From an uncultured Gemmatimonadota bacterium (GTDB lineage Bacteria > Gemmatimonadota > Gemmatimonadetes > Gemmatimonadales > Gemmatimonadaceae), in assembly GCA_946479015.1 (NCBI GenBank), contig CAMLEQ010000070.1:1-12268 (forward strand): DNA of 12,268 nucleotides, read 5' to 3'. The notes beneath the pieces are model-generated. The model searched no databases. It had not been told where the DNA came from and worked only from the letters and a program-made list of their open reading frames with translations. Shown piece after piece: positions 1 through 8,709 of the stretch; position 1 is the stretch's first letter, and every line of letters starts with the position of its first letter. The position numbers were made by a program, and so were the translations under genes.

Positions 1-303
1 CTCCTTGTCCCCGCGCACCATCCCGAACTCCTCGCGCGCGATCCGCTCCTGCACCGCCGGGTCGGTCTGGATGCCCTTCTTCACGCGCGCCAGCGAGTCC
101 ACCTCGTGCTGGAGCGAGTCGATCTGCGCCAGCAGCCGGCGCTTGCGCGCCCGCTGCCGGAGCAGATCGGTGGTGCCGTACTCCCCGCCCTGCACCGCGA
201 AGACGACCGCGGCCAGCACCACCGCGCCGACCACGACCTTTCCCACCGTGATCCCGCGTCGCTCCGCGCTCTTTCGCGAGGCGCTCTCCCGCTTGCGGCT
301 CAC
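1..303 (-). CDS. ftsB: FtsB/DivIC-like septum formation initiator (3' end outside window)
   Basis: Bitopic cell-division protein; in the FtsB/DivIC family it joins the FtsQ-L-B complex that activates septal peptidoglycan synthesis. The 101 visible residues show a basic N-terminal tail (residues 3-16, rich in Arg/Lys), one hydrophobic membrane segment (about 18-38), then a charged, Leu-rich helix of coiled-coil type (about 46-76) and a segment reading AREEFGMVRGDKE near the window edge. The AREEFGMVR-like stretch is typical of this family. Only a few C-terminal residues should be missing, since the family is usually about 90-120 aa. The start is GTG at 303: the enolase stop lies upstream in the same frame and there is no ATG between them. 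It begins 24 nt after eno, and eno followed by an FtsB/DivIC gene is a known neighbourhood in several phyla. No clear Shine-Dalgarno is visible. Confidence 0.85.
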   Translation of the reverse strand, partial: MSRKRESASRKSAERRGITVGKVVVGAVVLAAVVFAVQGGEYGTTDLLRQRARKRRLLAQIDSLQHEVDSLARVKKGIQTDPAVQERIAREEFGMVRGDKE

Positions 304-327
304 CGCGCGAGTCCCGGGAGACGGGGA

Positions 328-2404
<2,077 letters not shown>

Positions 2405-2406
2405 GC

Positions 2407-3342
2407 TCACGAAAAGTGGCTGAACCCGCCCCCCGGCGCAACGCGCTCGCCATGCACCGTGGCGCGCACCTCCGCCGGGCCGCGCTCCACGCGGCCGATG
2501 GCGGTGAGCGGGAGGTGGAACTCGCGCTCGAAGGCCGCCACGTCCAAGCGCGCGGGGGCGGCGACGGCCAGCTCGTACTCCTCACCGCTCCGCGCCGCGT
2601 CCTCCGGCCGCACGCCGGCGACGGTGCGCAGCGCGTCGAGCTCGATCGCCACGCGCGCCCCGCTCGCGGCGGCGATGTGCGCGAGGTCGCCGAGGAGCCC
2701 GTCGGAGATGTCGATCGCCGCGCTCGCGCCGTGACGCGCGAGCCACCGCGCTTCGTGCAGGCGCGGTACTGGGTGCGCGAAGCGCGCGCGGGCCGCCGCG
2801 TCCGGCTCCGCGCCGCGCATCCACGCGCGCAACGCGGCGAGGGGCCCTCCGAGCGCGCCGGTGACGTAGACGACGTCGCCCACGCGCGCCGCATCGCGGC
2901 GGAGCGGCGCCGCGGAGTGGCCGAGCACGGTGACGGCGATCGCCAGCTCCGTCCCGCGCGTCACGTCGCCGCCCACGATGCGCGCCTCCGCCTCGTGCAC
3001 GGCGTCGCCGATTCCATCGGCGAGCGCCGGCACGTCCGCGAGCCAGCGCTCCGGCACGGTCAGCGAGGTGAGCACGCCCAGCGGCGCCGCGGCCATGGCG
3101 GCGAGGTCGCTCAGCGCGGCCGCGGTCGCGCGCCACCCGATCTCGCGCGGCGCGAGCCACTCGCGCCGGAAGTGCACGTTCTCCACGCTCGTGTCGGCGC
3201 TCGCCACGAGCCGCTCCCCCGGGGGAACATCGAGGATCGCCGCATCGTCCCCGACTCCCCGCGCGCGCTCCCCCCAGCGCGCGAGGAGCGCACGGATGAG
3301 ATCGAACTCCCCGCCGGGGCCGAGCGCGGTGGCGCCGCTCAT
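2407..3342 (-). CDS. thiL: Thiamine-monophosphate kinase
   Basis: Cytosolic ATP-dependent kinase that converts thiamine monophosphate to thiamine diphosphate, the last step of coenzyme biosynthesis. The 311-aa product has the usual length and the PurM-like two-domain pattern. Seen in order: GDDAA (31-35), the metal/phosphate site ASADTSVENVHF (from residue 47; Asp50), SDLAAM (78-83), GGD (124-126), DISDGL (211-216) and SGEEYEL (252-258, where GGEDYEL is usual), ending with the characteristic GGFSHF tail. The start ATG at 3342 overlaps the stop of the lipoprotein gene by 4 nt (ATGA), which suggests translational coupling. No other thiamine gene is in the window, so thiL here travels with cofactor-repair and lipid genes rather than with a thi biosynthetic operon. 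No TPP riboswitch is expected or seen. Confidence 0.95.
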   Translation of the reverse strand: MSGATALGPGGEFDLIRALLARWGERARGVGDDAAILDVPPGERLVASADTSVENVHFRREWLAPREIGWRATAAALSDLAAMAAAPLGVLTSLTVPERWLADVPALADGIGDAVHEAEARIVGGDVTRGTELAIAVTVLGHSAAPLRRDAARVGDVVYVTGALGGPLAALRAWMRGAEPDAAARARFAHPVPRLHEARWLARHGASAAIDISDGLLGDLAHIAAASGARVAIELDALRTVAGVRPEDAARSGEEYELAVAAPARLDVAAFEREFHLPLTAIGRVERGPAEVRATVHGERVAPGGGFSHFS

Positions 3343-4991
3343 CGCACCCCGCCGTCGGCGAGGCGCGCGAGGCGGAGCAGCCCCGCGCGCGTGGCCACCC
3401 ACACGTAGCCGTCGTCGAGCGCCACATCGTACGCCTCGTCCGGGATGACGGTGGGCACCGGAAGGAAGCGCGCCGCGCCGCCGGCGCGCGTGAGCACGAT
3501 CACCCCAGCGGGGCCGGCGAGCACCACGGCGCGGCCGTCCATCGCCAGCGCGTCCACGCCGCGCACGAGGCTCGCGTTCAGCGCTCGATAGGCGCGCGAC
3601 GGCTGCCCGGTGCGGGCGTCGAGGAACACCACATCGGCGTCGGTGGCGACGGCCACGAGCGAGTCGCCGCGGGCGATGGCGCGGATGGGGCGCGAGAGCC
3701 GCGCGTCGGCGATCGCGGCGCGGCGCGGCGTGGAGTCGGGGGAAGCGCCGCGCAGCAGGAGCAGCCCGGCGTCGCTCCCGATCCAGAGCGTGTCGCCGGT
3801 GAGGAGGAGCGCGTTCACGGCGACGTCGCCCGCCAGCGGCGTGCTCACCGCGCGCGGCGAGGCGGCGCGCGCCGTCCCCGTGTCGCGCACGAACGCGAGC
3901 CCGCGCGCCGTCCCCACCCACGCGCCGATGGCCGTGGGGAGCACGGAGAGCGCCTGGTCCGCGGGGAGGCCGTTCCCCATCGTCCAGAAGAGCATGCGCG
4001 AGGGATCGCCGGTGTCGAGCAGCGCGAGACCGCGGTCGGACGCGAGCCACGCCTCGTGACCGCGCACGGCGAGGTGACGCGCCCGCGCCCCCACGAGCTG
4101 CGTGGCGAGCGCGCCGGCCAGCCACCGCCACTGTTGCAGGTCCGCCGTGGCGAACGAGAGGCCGCCGCGCGCGCCGCGCCCCAGCCCCGCCATCCACACG
4201 CCGTCCGCCGCGCGCGCCACGGCGCCCACGCCGGTCTCGAGCGGGCCGAAGGGGTGCGCCTCACCTTTGAGGAAGAGCGGGTCGGCACGGAAGAGCCCTC
4301 CCCCCGCGGTGCCCAGCCACACCTCGCTCTCCCCTGGAGTGATCGTCCCGGACACCACCGGCCAGATGTGCATCGCGTCGTCGCGCGTGATGAGCGACGA
4401 CGCCGCGCGCAGCGACGGGTAGCGCTGCCACACGTCCGCGAGGGTCGGCGCGCGCTCGAGCGCCGCGCCGGGAGGCAGCGACATCGAGGAGACCGGCATC
4501 ACCATCCCGGTGCGCGTCGCGAGCGCCAGTCCCGTGGCGCCGCGCAGGTAGGCGCCGGCGCCGATGTCGCGCTGGTCGAAGAGGATCCCGTCCACGGTGC
4601 CGGGGAGCGCCGACAGGGAGAGCTGGTCGACCGTGGGGCGCCAGTACGCGAGCGCGCCCGCGGCGGCCACCCACACGCCATCCTCCAGCGGATCGGCGGC
4701 GATGGCGCCCAGCGGACCTCCGGGCCAGCCGTCGAGCCTCGTCACCGGAGGAAGCCACTGTCCGAGATCGCGGTCGAGCGCCGCGATGCCGTCGGGGGAG
4801 GCGATGTACACGCGGCGCTGCGACGCGGCCACCCCCTCGACGATGTCGAACGAGGGGACGAGCACGCGCTCCTCGCGCGCCGAGGGGAGCGGTGTCGCGG
4901 CCTCCGCGCCGCCGGCGCCCCGCGGCGCGGCGGAGCACGCGCCGAGCACCGACGTGGCGAGCACGCCGGCCGCGCGCGCGATCCGGATCAT
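3339..4991 (-). CDS. Predicted beta-propeller lipoprotein, function unknown
   Basis: A 550-aa exported protein that I cannot assign a function. The N-terminus is a lipoprotein signal: basic residues at 3 and 6, a hydrophobic core at 7-16, and lipobox LGAC with the lipidated Cys at residue 19, followed by an Ala/Gly-rich linker to about 40. The rest is built of short repeats centred on a W(V/L/I)(G/A)(T/S)xxGL pattern, for example at about 61-72, 106-117, 224-234, 265-280, 314-325, 357-368, 402-413, 488-500 and 530-541. This resembles the two-component-regulator-propeller or WD-like beta-propeller class, usually a ligand- or protein-binding scaffold. Repeats are irregular between 120 and 220. 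No catalytic motif was recognised. ATG at 4991 overlaps the nnr stop (ATGA) and the gene's own stop overlaps thiL (ATGA), so it is embedded in a coupled operon. An in-frame extension upstream of 4991 lies entirely inside nnr and was rejected. Confidence 0.85.
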   Translation of the reverse strand: MIRIARAAGVLATSVLGACSAAPRGAGGAEAATPLPSAREERVLVPSFDIVEGVAASQRRVYIASPDGIAALDRDLGQWLPPVTRLDGWPGGPLGAIAADPLEDGVWVAAAGALAYWRPTVDQLSLSALPGTVDGILFDQRDIGAGAYLRGATGLALATRTGMVMPVSSMSLPPGAALERAPTLADVWQRYPSLRAASSLITRDDAMHIWPVVSGTITPGESEVWLGTAGGGLFRADPLFLKGEAHPFGPLETGVGAVARAADGVWMAGLGRGARGGLSFATADLQQWRWLAGALATQLVGARARHLAVRGHEAWLASDRGLALLDTGDPSRMLFWTMGNGLPADQALSVLPTAIGAWVGTARGLAFVRDTGTARAASPRAVSTPLAGDVAVNALLLTGDTLWIGSDAGLLLLRGASPDSTPRRAAIADARLSRPIRAIARGDSLVAVATDADVVFLDARTGQPSRAYRALNASLVRGVDALAMDGRAVVLAGPAGVIVLTRAGGAARFLPVPTVIPDEAYDVALDDGYVWVATRAGLLRLARLADGGVR

Positions 4992-6574
4992 TCGCCGTGG
5001 TCCACCGCGTCGAGCGTCGCGAGCGCGGGATAGCACGACGCGGGCTCCGCGAGCCGCTCGCTCCACACATCGGAGATGGCTCGCTCCACGTCGGCGAGCA
5101 CCACGCCGCGCGGTCCGCCTCCCCGCTGCGCCAGCTCCGCGGCGCGCCCGTGCGCCCACGCGGCGCACGCACCGGCGGCGAGCGGATCGCCCACCTGCGC
5201 GAGGAGCGTGGCGGCGATCCCGCCGAGGAGGTCGCCGCTCCCGGCGGCGGCGAGCGCGGGCGTCCCCGACGCGCTCACGAGCCGCTCCCCCGACGGCGAG
5301 GCGATCACCGTCGGCACGCCCTTGAGCAGCACCGCCGCCCCCGTGTCGCGCGCGACCCGCGCGCCGATGTCGAAGCGCTTCGCGAGCACGTCCTCCACCG
5401 TCGCGCCGCACAGCCGCGCGAGCTCCGCCGGGTGCGGCGTGAGCAGCGCGGCGCGACCGCCGAGCAGGTCGCGCAGCGCGGCGGTGTCTCCCTTGAACAC
5501 GTTGAGCGCATCGGCATCGAGCACCACCGGGCCACGCCACGCGCCGAGCACGCGCTCCACGAGCGTGCGGCTCGCCGGCGTGTCGCCGAGGCCGGGGCCG
5601 AGGAGCACCACGTCCGCCCATCCGCCCACCGTCTCCTCCACGTCGCGCTCCCGCTCCCCCGGCCACGCGCGCGCGAGCGCGTGCGGCTCCGCCGCCTGCA
5701 CCACCGGCACGCTCTCCTCCGCCACCACCAGGCGCACCATCCCGATCCCCGACCGCATGGCGGCGCGCGCCGCGAGCACCGTGGCGCCGGTCATCCCGAG
5801 GCGCCCGCCGATCACCACCAGCTTGCGCCGGGTCCCCTTGTGCGCCTCGGCGGGTATGTCGGGAACGACGGCGCGCACCCAGGGCGCGGACACCAGCGTC
5901 GGCGCGCCATCGTCGTCGCCGGAGCGCGAGAGCCCGATGTCGAGCACCACGATGCGGCCGGCCCACCGCCGCGCCACGAGCAGCCCGCGCTTCGCCGTGC
6001 CGAAGGTGAGCGTGAGGTGCGCGCGGACCACGCCGCCCGTCGCCGCGCCGGTGTCGGCGTCCACGCCGCTCGGGATGTCGAGGGCGACCACGGTGGCGCC
6101 GCGCGCGCGCAGCTCGAGGATCTCGGCCACCGCATCGGCCACCGCGCCGCGCGGGGCGCCGCGCGCGCCGGTGCCCAGGAGCGCATCGATCACGAGCCCC
6201 GGGCACTCCGCGGGGCGCTCGGTGCTCACGAGCGGCTCCGCGAGCGCGCGCTCGGCGCGCGCGTCCTCGGTGCGCGCCTCCCCCACGGAGACCACGTGCA
6301 CGCGGCAGCCCGCCGCGACCAGCGCGCGCGCCACCACCCACCCATCCCCCCCGTTGTTCCCCGCGCCGGCGTAGACGAGCACGGGCTCGCGAAGGAGTCG
6401 CGGGTAGGCGCGCGCGATCTCCGTGACGGCGGCAGCACCGGCGCGCTCCATCAGCGCCCGCGATGGGATCCCCGCGGCGATCGCCGCGGCATCGCGGGCG
6501 GCGGATTCCTCGGCGCTGGTGACGCGAACCACCGGCCCGTCCGGGGCACGGCGCTGGCGAGTGCGTGGCGGCAT
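4988..6574 (-). CDS. nnr: Bifunctional NAD(P)H-hydrate epimerase / ADP- or ATP-dependent dehydratase
   Basis: Metabolite-repair enzyme: the N-terminal YjeF_N domain epimerises damaged NAD(P)HX, and the C-terminal ribokinase-like domain dehydrates S-NAD(P)HX back to NAD(P)H. Residue numbers are for the 528-aa form starting at 6574. The epimerase half (about 15-235) shows AGAGNNGGDGW (69-79), DALLGTGARG (130-139), LDIPSGVDADTG (165-176) and FGTAKRGLL (191-199). The dehydratase half (about 240-515) shows HKGTRRK (245-251), IGG (255-257), LGPGLGD (325-331), VLDADALN (351-358), LTPHPAE (378-384) and the AAAGSGDLLGGI (442-453) phosphate loop with the catalytic-type Asp. The start is uncertain: ATG at 6574 lies just before the domain, while ATG at 6619 or GTG at 6622 would add 15-16 residues; none has a Shine-Dalgarno. 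It follows a hairpin (6629-6649) and probably heads the operon running to enolase. Confidence 0.95.
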   Translation of the reverse strand: MPPRTRQRRAPDGPVVRVTSAEESAARDAAAIAAGIPSRALMERAGAAAVTEIARAYPRLLREPVLVYAGAGNNGGDGWVVARALVAAGCRVHVVSVGEARTEDARAERALAEPLVSTERPAECPGLVIDALLGTGARGAPRGAVADAVAEILELRARGATVVALDIPSGVDADTGAATGGVVRAHLTLTFGTAKRGLLVARRWAGRIVVLDIGLSRSGDDDGAPTLVSAPWVRAVVPDIPAEAHKGTRRKLVVIGGRLGMTGATVLAARAAMRSGIGMVRLVVAEESVPVVQAAEPHALARAWPGERERDVEETVGGWADVVLLGPGLGDTPASRTLVERVLGAWRGPVVLDADALNVFKGDTAALRDLLGGRAALLTPHPAELARLCGATVEDVLAKRFDIGARVARDTGAAVLLKGVPTVIASPSGERLVSASGTPALAAAGSGDLLGGIAATLLAQVGDPLAAGACAAWAHGRAAELAQRGGGPRGVVLADVERAISDVWSERLAEPASCYPALATLDAVDHGE

Positions 6575-6592
6575 GGTCGGGAGAGCTGGCGA

Positions 6593-6610
6593 ACGGCCGC
6601 TGCCGGCCGT
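6593..6610 (-). other. Small inverted repeat near the nnr start
   Basis: ACGGCC (6593-6598) and GGCCGT (6605-6610) form a 6-bp perfect stem with a 6-nt loop. It lies 18 nt upstream of the ATG at 6574. If nnr starts there, this is a leader hairpin; if nnr starts at 6619 or 6622, it is inside coding sequence. A stem this short is common by chance in such GC-rich DNA. Confidence 0.25.
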
Positions 6611-6628
6611 CGGGTCCATCACGCGAAA

Positions 6629-6649
6629 CGGCGGCTCAGGGAGCCGCCG
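6629..6649 (-). terminator. GC-rich hairpin, possible weak intrinsic terminator
   Basis: A perfect 9-bp inverted repeat: CGGCGGCTC (6629-6637) and GAGCCGCCG (6641-6649) with a 3-nt loop. Read on the minus strand it lies 24 nt after the zinc-ribbon stop codon. It is preceded by GAAGAG and followed by TTTCGCG, so the orientation suits minus-strand termination, but the U-run is only three long. It may end or attenuate the transcript from the upstream genes before nnr, or protect the 3' end of that mRNA. Confidence 0.45.
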
Positions 6650-6673
6650 CTCTTCGCCGCGTCATGCGGCCGA

Positions 6674-6868
6674 TCACTTGTGCGACTGGCTGATCGTCCT
6701 GCCGAAGCTGATCTCCCCGTTGTCGATGCGGATGTTGAAGCCGCATTCGGGGTTGTCGCAGACCCACGCCTTGTAGGTGATCGGTGCCCCATCCCGGCCG
6801 TAGTCGCTGAGGGGGAGCATCGTCCCCTTGTTGCACTTGCGACAATCCGGCAGCTCGTTCACGTCCAT
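6674..6868 (-). CDS. Small zinc-ribbon protein, function unknown
   Basis: A 64-aa protein with two Cys pairs, Cys9-X2-Cys12 and Cys37-X4-Cys42, spaced as in a zinc ribbon. A Gly/Tyr-containing hairpin lies between them, with Tyr32 and Trp35 just before the second pair and an Ile/Phe-rich strand after it (about 43-58). The second knuckle (CDNPECG) resembles zinc ribbons of topoisomerase or transcription-factor type, but with one knuckle set and no other domain I cannot name a partner. There is no signal peptide or membrane segment, so it is probably cytosolic and could bind nucleic acid or protein. ATG at 6868 has the best Shine-Dalgarno in the window (GGAGGTGA, 6 nt spacer), which decides the start and suggests efficient translation. 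It lies 60 nt after the Minf_1886-family gene and is followed by a hairpin. Confidence 0.85.
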   Translation of the reverse strand: MDVNELPDCRKCNKGTMLPLSDYGRDGAPITYKAWVCDNPECGFNIRIDNGEISFGRTISQSHK

Positions 6869-6874
6869 CGATCC

Positions 6875-6882
6875 TCACCTCC
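6875..6882 (-). promoter_or_regulatory. Strong Shine-Dalgarno for the zinc-ribbon gene
   Basis: On the minus strand GGAGGTGA lies 6 nt upstream of the ATG at 6868, inside a longer purine run GGGAGGAGGTGAGG. It matches the canonical anti-Shine-Dalgarno of 16S rRNA over 8 nt, which is better than at any other gene in this window. Confidence 0.85.
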
Positions 6883-6928
6883 TCCCGATCTTGCGCTGGA
6901 CCGCGCACGATTCGTACCCGACAGGGCG

Positions 6929-7315
6929 TCAGCCGATCTGAACCACGCTCCAGGGGTACTCGCGCTCGAACGCCTGGTCGAAGTCGAAGACTCCGACGAA
7001 CTCCTCCCGGTTGTCCGTGGGCTGGCTGATGAGCAGGCCAAGGTCCACGAGCGTGAACACGATGTCGCCGATGTCGGCGCTGGAGCGGACGCCCCAGTGC
7101 TCGAGCACCAGGCGCGCCATCACGCCGAACCGCTCGAGCGCGAGATCTCGACAGGCCTCGGCGAGCTCGCGTCCGCAGATGTGGCGCCGCTCGGGGAGAC
7201 GTCCCTGGCAGAACTCGAGCGCCGCGAGCACGAACAGGTACGCGCTCTCATGGAAGCGCGACTCGCGGGCCCTGATGCGGTCCATGATCCCGTCTCGGAA
7301 GCACAACTGCGGCAA
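6929..7315 (-). CDS. Minf_1886 family protein, function unknown
   Basis: A 128-aa conserved protein of unknown function belonging, as I recognise it, to the Minf_1886 family, found mainly in Planctomycetota, Verrucomicrobiota and Gemmatimonadota. Family-like blocks are RFHESAYLFVLAAL (20-33), HICGREL (45-51), LALERFG (58-64), MARLVLEHWGV (66-76), DIGDIVFTLVDLGLL (81-95) and FVGVFDFDQAFERE (106-119). It has no membrane segment or signal peptide and appears all or mostly helical. I chose a TTG start at 7315 because GAGGAG sits 6 nt upstream and because the resulting N-terminus (MPQLCFRDGIMDRIRARESR) keeps the segment before the RF block. ATG at 7285 would remove ten residues and GTG at 7339 would add eight, both without a convincing ribosome site. 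It sits between glyA and the zinc-ribbon gene; no function can be inferred from that alone. Confidence 0.85.
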   Translation of the reverse strand: MPQLCFRDGIMDRIRARESRFHESAYLFVLAALEFCQGRLPERRHICGRELAEACRDLALERFGVMARLVLEHWGVRSSADIGDIVFTLVDLGLLISQPTDNREEFVGVFDFDQAFEREYPWSVVQIG

Positions 7316-7321
7316 CGATCG

Positions 7322-7327
7322 CTCCTC
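7322..7327 (-). promoter_or_regulatory. Shine-Dalgarno deciding a TTG start
   Basis: GAGGAG on the minus strand, 6 nt upstream of TTG at 7315. The alternative starts of this gene (GTG 7339, ATG 7285) lack a comparable site. Spacer length equals that of the next gene downstream. Confidence 0.6.
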
Positions 7328-7343
7328 GGTCTGAGCCACGGGT

Positions 7344-7365
7344 CCGGCGGCCCGGGGGCCGCCGG
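7344..7365 (-). other. GC-rich hairpin between glyA and the Minf_1886 gene
   Basis: A perfect 9-bp inverted repeat, CCGGCGGCC (7344-7352) with GGCCGCCGG (7357-7365) and a 4-nt loop. It lies 36 nt downstream of the glyA stop and 16 nt upstream of the Shine-Dalgarno of the next gene. There is no U-run after it on either strand, so a classical terminator is unlikely. An mRNA-stabilising or processing stem, or a transcription pause site, are possibilities. Confidence 0.45.
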
Positions 7366-7401
7366 CGAATACCGGGCAAAGATGAGGGGCGGCGCCGAAT
7401 T

Positions 7402-8709
7402 TCACAACCGGGCGGCAGCCTCTTCGGGAGCGCCCTCTGGCACGGCATAGAGCGGGAACCCGCTCGTCAGGTCGCGCACCTCGGCGCGAACGTCGCGGAG
7501 CACCGCGTCGTCCGACGGCGCGCGCAACACGCGATCGATGAGCGCGGCGATGCGCCGCATCTCCCCTTCGCGCATCCCGCGCGTGGTCACCGCCGGCGTG
7601 CCGATGCGGATGCCGCTCGTCACGAACGGCGACTGCGTCTCGCCGGGGACGGTGTTCTTGTTGACGGTGATGTTCGCCGTGCCGAGCGCGCCCTCCGCCG
7701 CCTTCCCCGTGAGCCCGCGGTTGCGAAGATCGACGAGCATGAGGTGGTTGTCCGTCCCTCCGGACACGATCTCGAAGCCGAGCTCCCCGAGCGCGCCGGC
7801 GAGCGCGCGCGCGTTGGCCACCACCTGCCGGGAGTACTCGCGGAACTCGGGGCGCAGCGCCTCGTGCAGCGCAACCGCCTTGGCGGCGATGACGTGCATC
7901 AGCGGTCCCCCCTGCGTGCCGGGGAAGACCTGCTTGTTGATCGCCGCCGCGTGCTCCTGCCGGCACAGGATCATCCCGCCGCGCGGGCCGCGCAGCGTCT
8001 TGTGCGTGGTGGTGGTGACGGCGTCCGCGTGCGGCACGGGTGACGGATAGAGCCCGGTGGCCACCAGCCCCGCCACGTGCGCCATGTCCACCATCAGCCG
8101 CGCGTCCACCTCGCGCGCGATGGCGGCGAACGCGGCGAAGTCGAGCGCGCGCGAGTACGCGCTGAACCCCGCGACGATCATCTTCGGCCGGTGCGCGAGC
8201 GCGAGGTCGCGCACCTCGTCCATGTCCACCAGCCCCGTGTCCTCGCGCACGCCGTACGCCACCGGCTTGAACAACGTTCCCGAGAAGTTCACCGGGGAGC
8301 CGTGCGTGAGATGCCCGCCGTGCGACAGGTTCATCCCGAGGATCGTGTCTCCCGGCTGGAGGAAGGCGAAGTACACCGCCATGTTCGCCTGTGCGCCGGA
8401 GTGCGGCTGCACGTTCGCGTGCTCGGCGCCGAAGAGCGCCTTCGCGCGATCGATCGCGAGCTGCTCGGCCACGTCCACGAACTCGCACCCGCCGTAGTAG
8501 CGCTTCCCCGGATACCCCTCGGCGTACTTGTTCGTGAGCGGGGAGCCCATCGCCTCCATCACCGCGGGGGAGACGAAGTTCTCGCTGGCGATCAGCTCCA
8601 GCCCCTCGCCCTGGCGGCGCGTCTCATCCTCGATCACGCGCGCGATCTCGGGATCCTCGGCGCGCAGCGCGTCCCCGGGGGGACGGTTGTCCCAGTCGGC
8701 CCAGCGCAT
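7402..8709 (-). CDS. glyA: Serine hydroxymethyltransferase
   Basis: PLP enzyme converting serine plus tetrahydrofolate to glycine and 5,10-methylene-THF, the main one-carbon source; cytosolic. The 435-aa product has the expected length. Visible motifs are [18 protein letters not shown] (39-56), [20 protein letters not shown] (60-79), the PLP-contacting DMAH (208-211), the Schiff-base Lys237 in [14 protein letters not shown] (232-245), KNTVPGE (351-357) and the carboxylate-binding Arg in SGIRIGTPA (Arg368). ATG at 8709 shares one nucleotide with the rpiB stop (TGATG) and has AGGAGGG just upstream, encoded by the last codons of rpiB, so the two are likely translationally coupled. rpiB followed by glyA is a recurring pair, as in Bacillus. 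The C-terminal tail (about 422-435, Glu/Ala-rich) is lineage-specific. Confidence 0.98.
   Translation of the reverse strand: MRWADWDNRPPGDALRAEDPEIARVIEDETRRQGEGLELIASENFVSPAVMEAMGSPLTNKYAEGYPGKRYYGGCEFVDVAEQLAIDRAKALFGAEHANVQPHSGAQANMAVYFAFLQPGDTILGMNLSHGGHLTHGSPVNFSGTLFKPVAYGVREDTGLVDMDEVRDLALAHRPKMIVAGFSAYSRALDFAAFAAIAREVDARLMVDMAHVAGLVATGLYPSPVPHADAVTTTTHKTLRGPRGGMILCRQEHAAAINKQVFPGTQGGPLMHVIAAKAVALHEALRPEFREYSRQVVANARALAGALGELGFEIVSGGTDNHLMLVDLRNRGLTGKAAEGALGTANITVNKNTVPGETQSPFVTSGIRIGTPAVTTRGMREGEMRRIAALIDRVLRAPSDDAVLRDVRAEVRDLTSGFPLYAVPEGAPEEAAARL

Noticed and set aside
3339..6341. A 1000-codon minus-strand frame that would fuse extra N-terminal sequence to the lipoprotein
   Set aside because: The part above 4991 is Arg/Gly/Ala-rich and lies in another frame of nnr, which has strong family motifs. 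The lipoprotein signal at 4991 is a natural start.
7286..7370. Possible tRNA between glyA and the Minf_1886 gene, suggested by GTGGCTCAG
   Set aside because: No T-arm GGTTCGA-like sequence, no acceptor pairing and no anticodon stem could be built; the stretch reads well as a hairpin plus ribosome site.
4892..7450. A plus-strand open frame of 852 codons
   Set aside because: It is antisense to the lipoprotein, nnr, zinc-ribbon and Minf_1886 genes and crosses their gaps. The translation is Arg/His/Ala/Pro-rich low-complexity typical of GC-bias shadow frames, with no family motif.
6929..8488. A 519-codon minus frame joining antisense-like sequence inside glyA to the Minf_1886 protein
   Set aside because: The upstream part lies within glyA in another frame and is low-complexity; family similarity begins only after the ribosome site near 7327.
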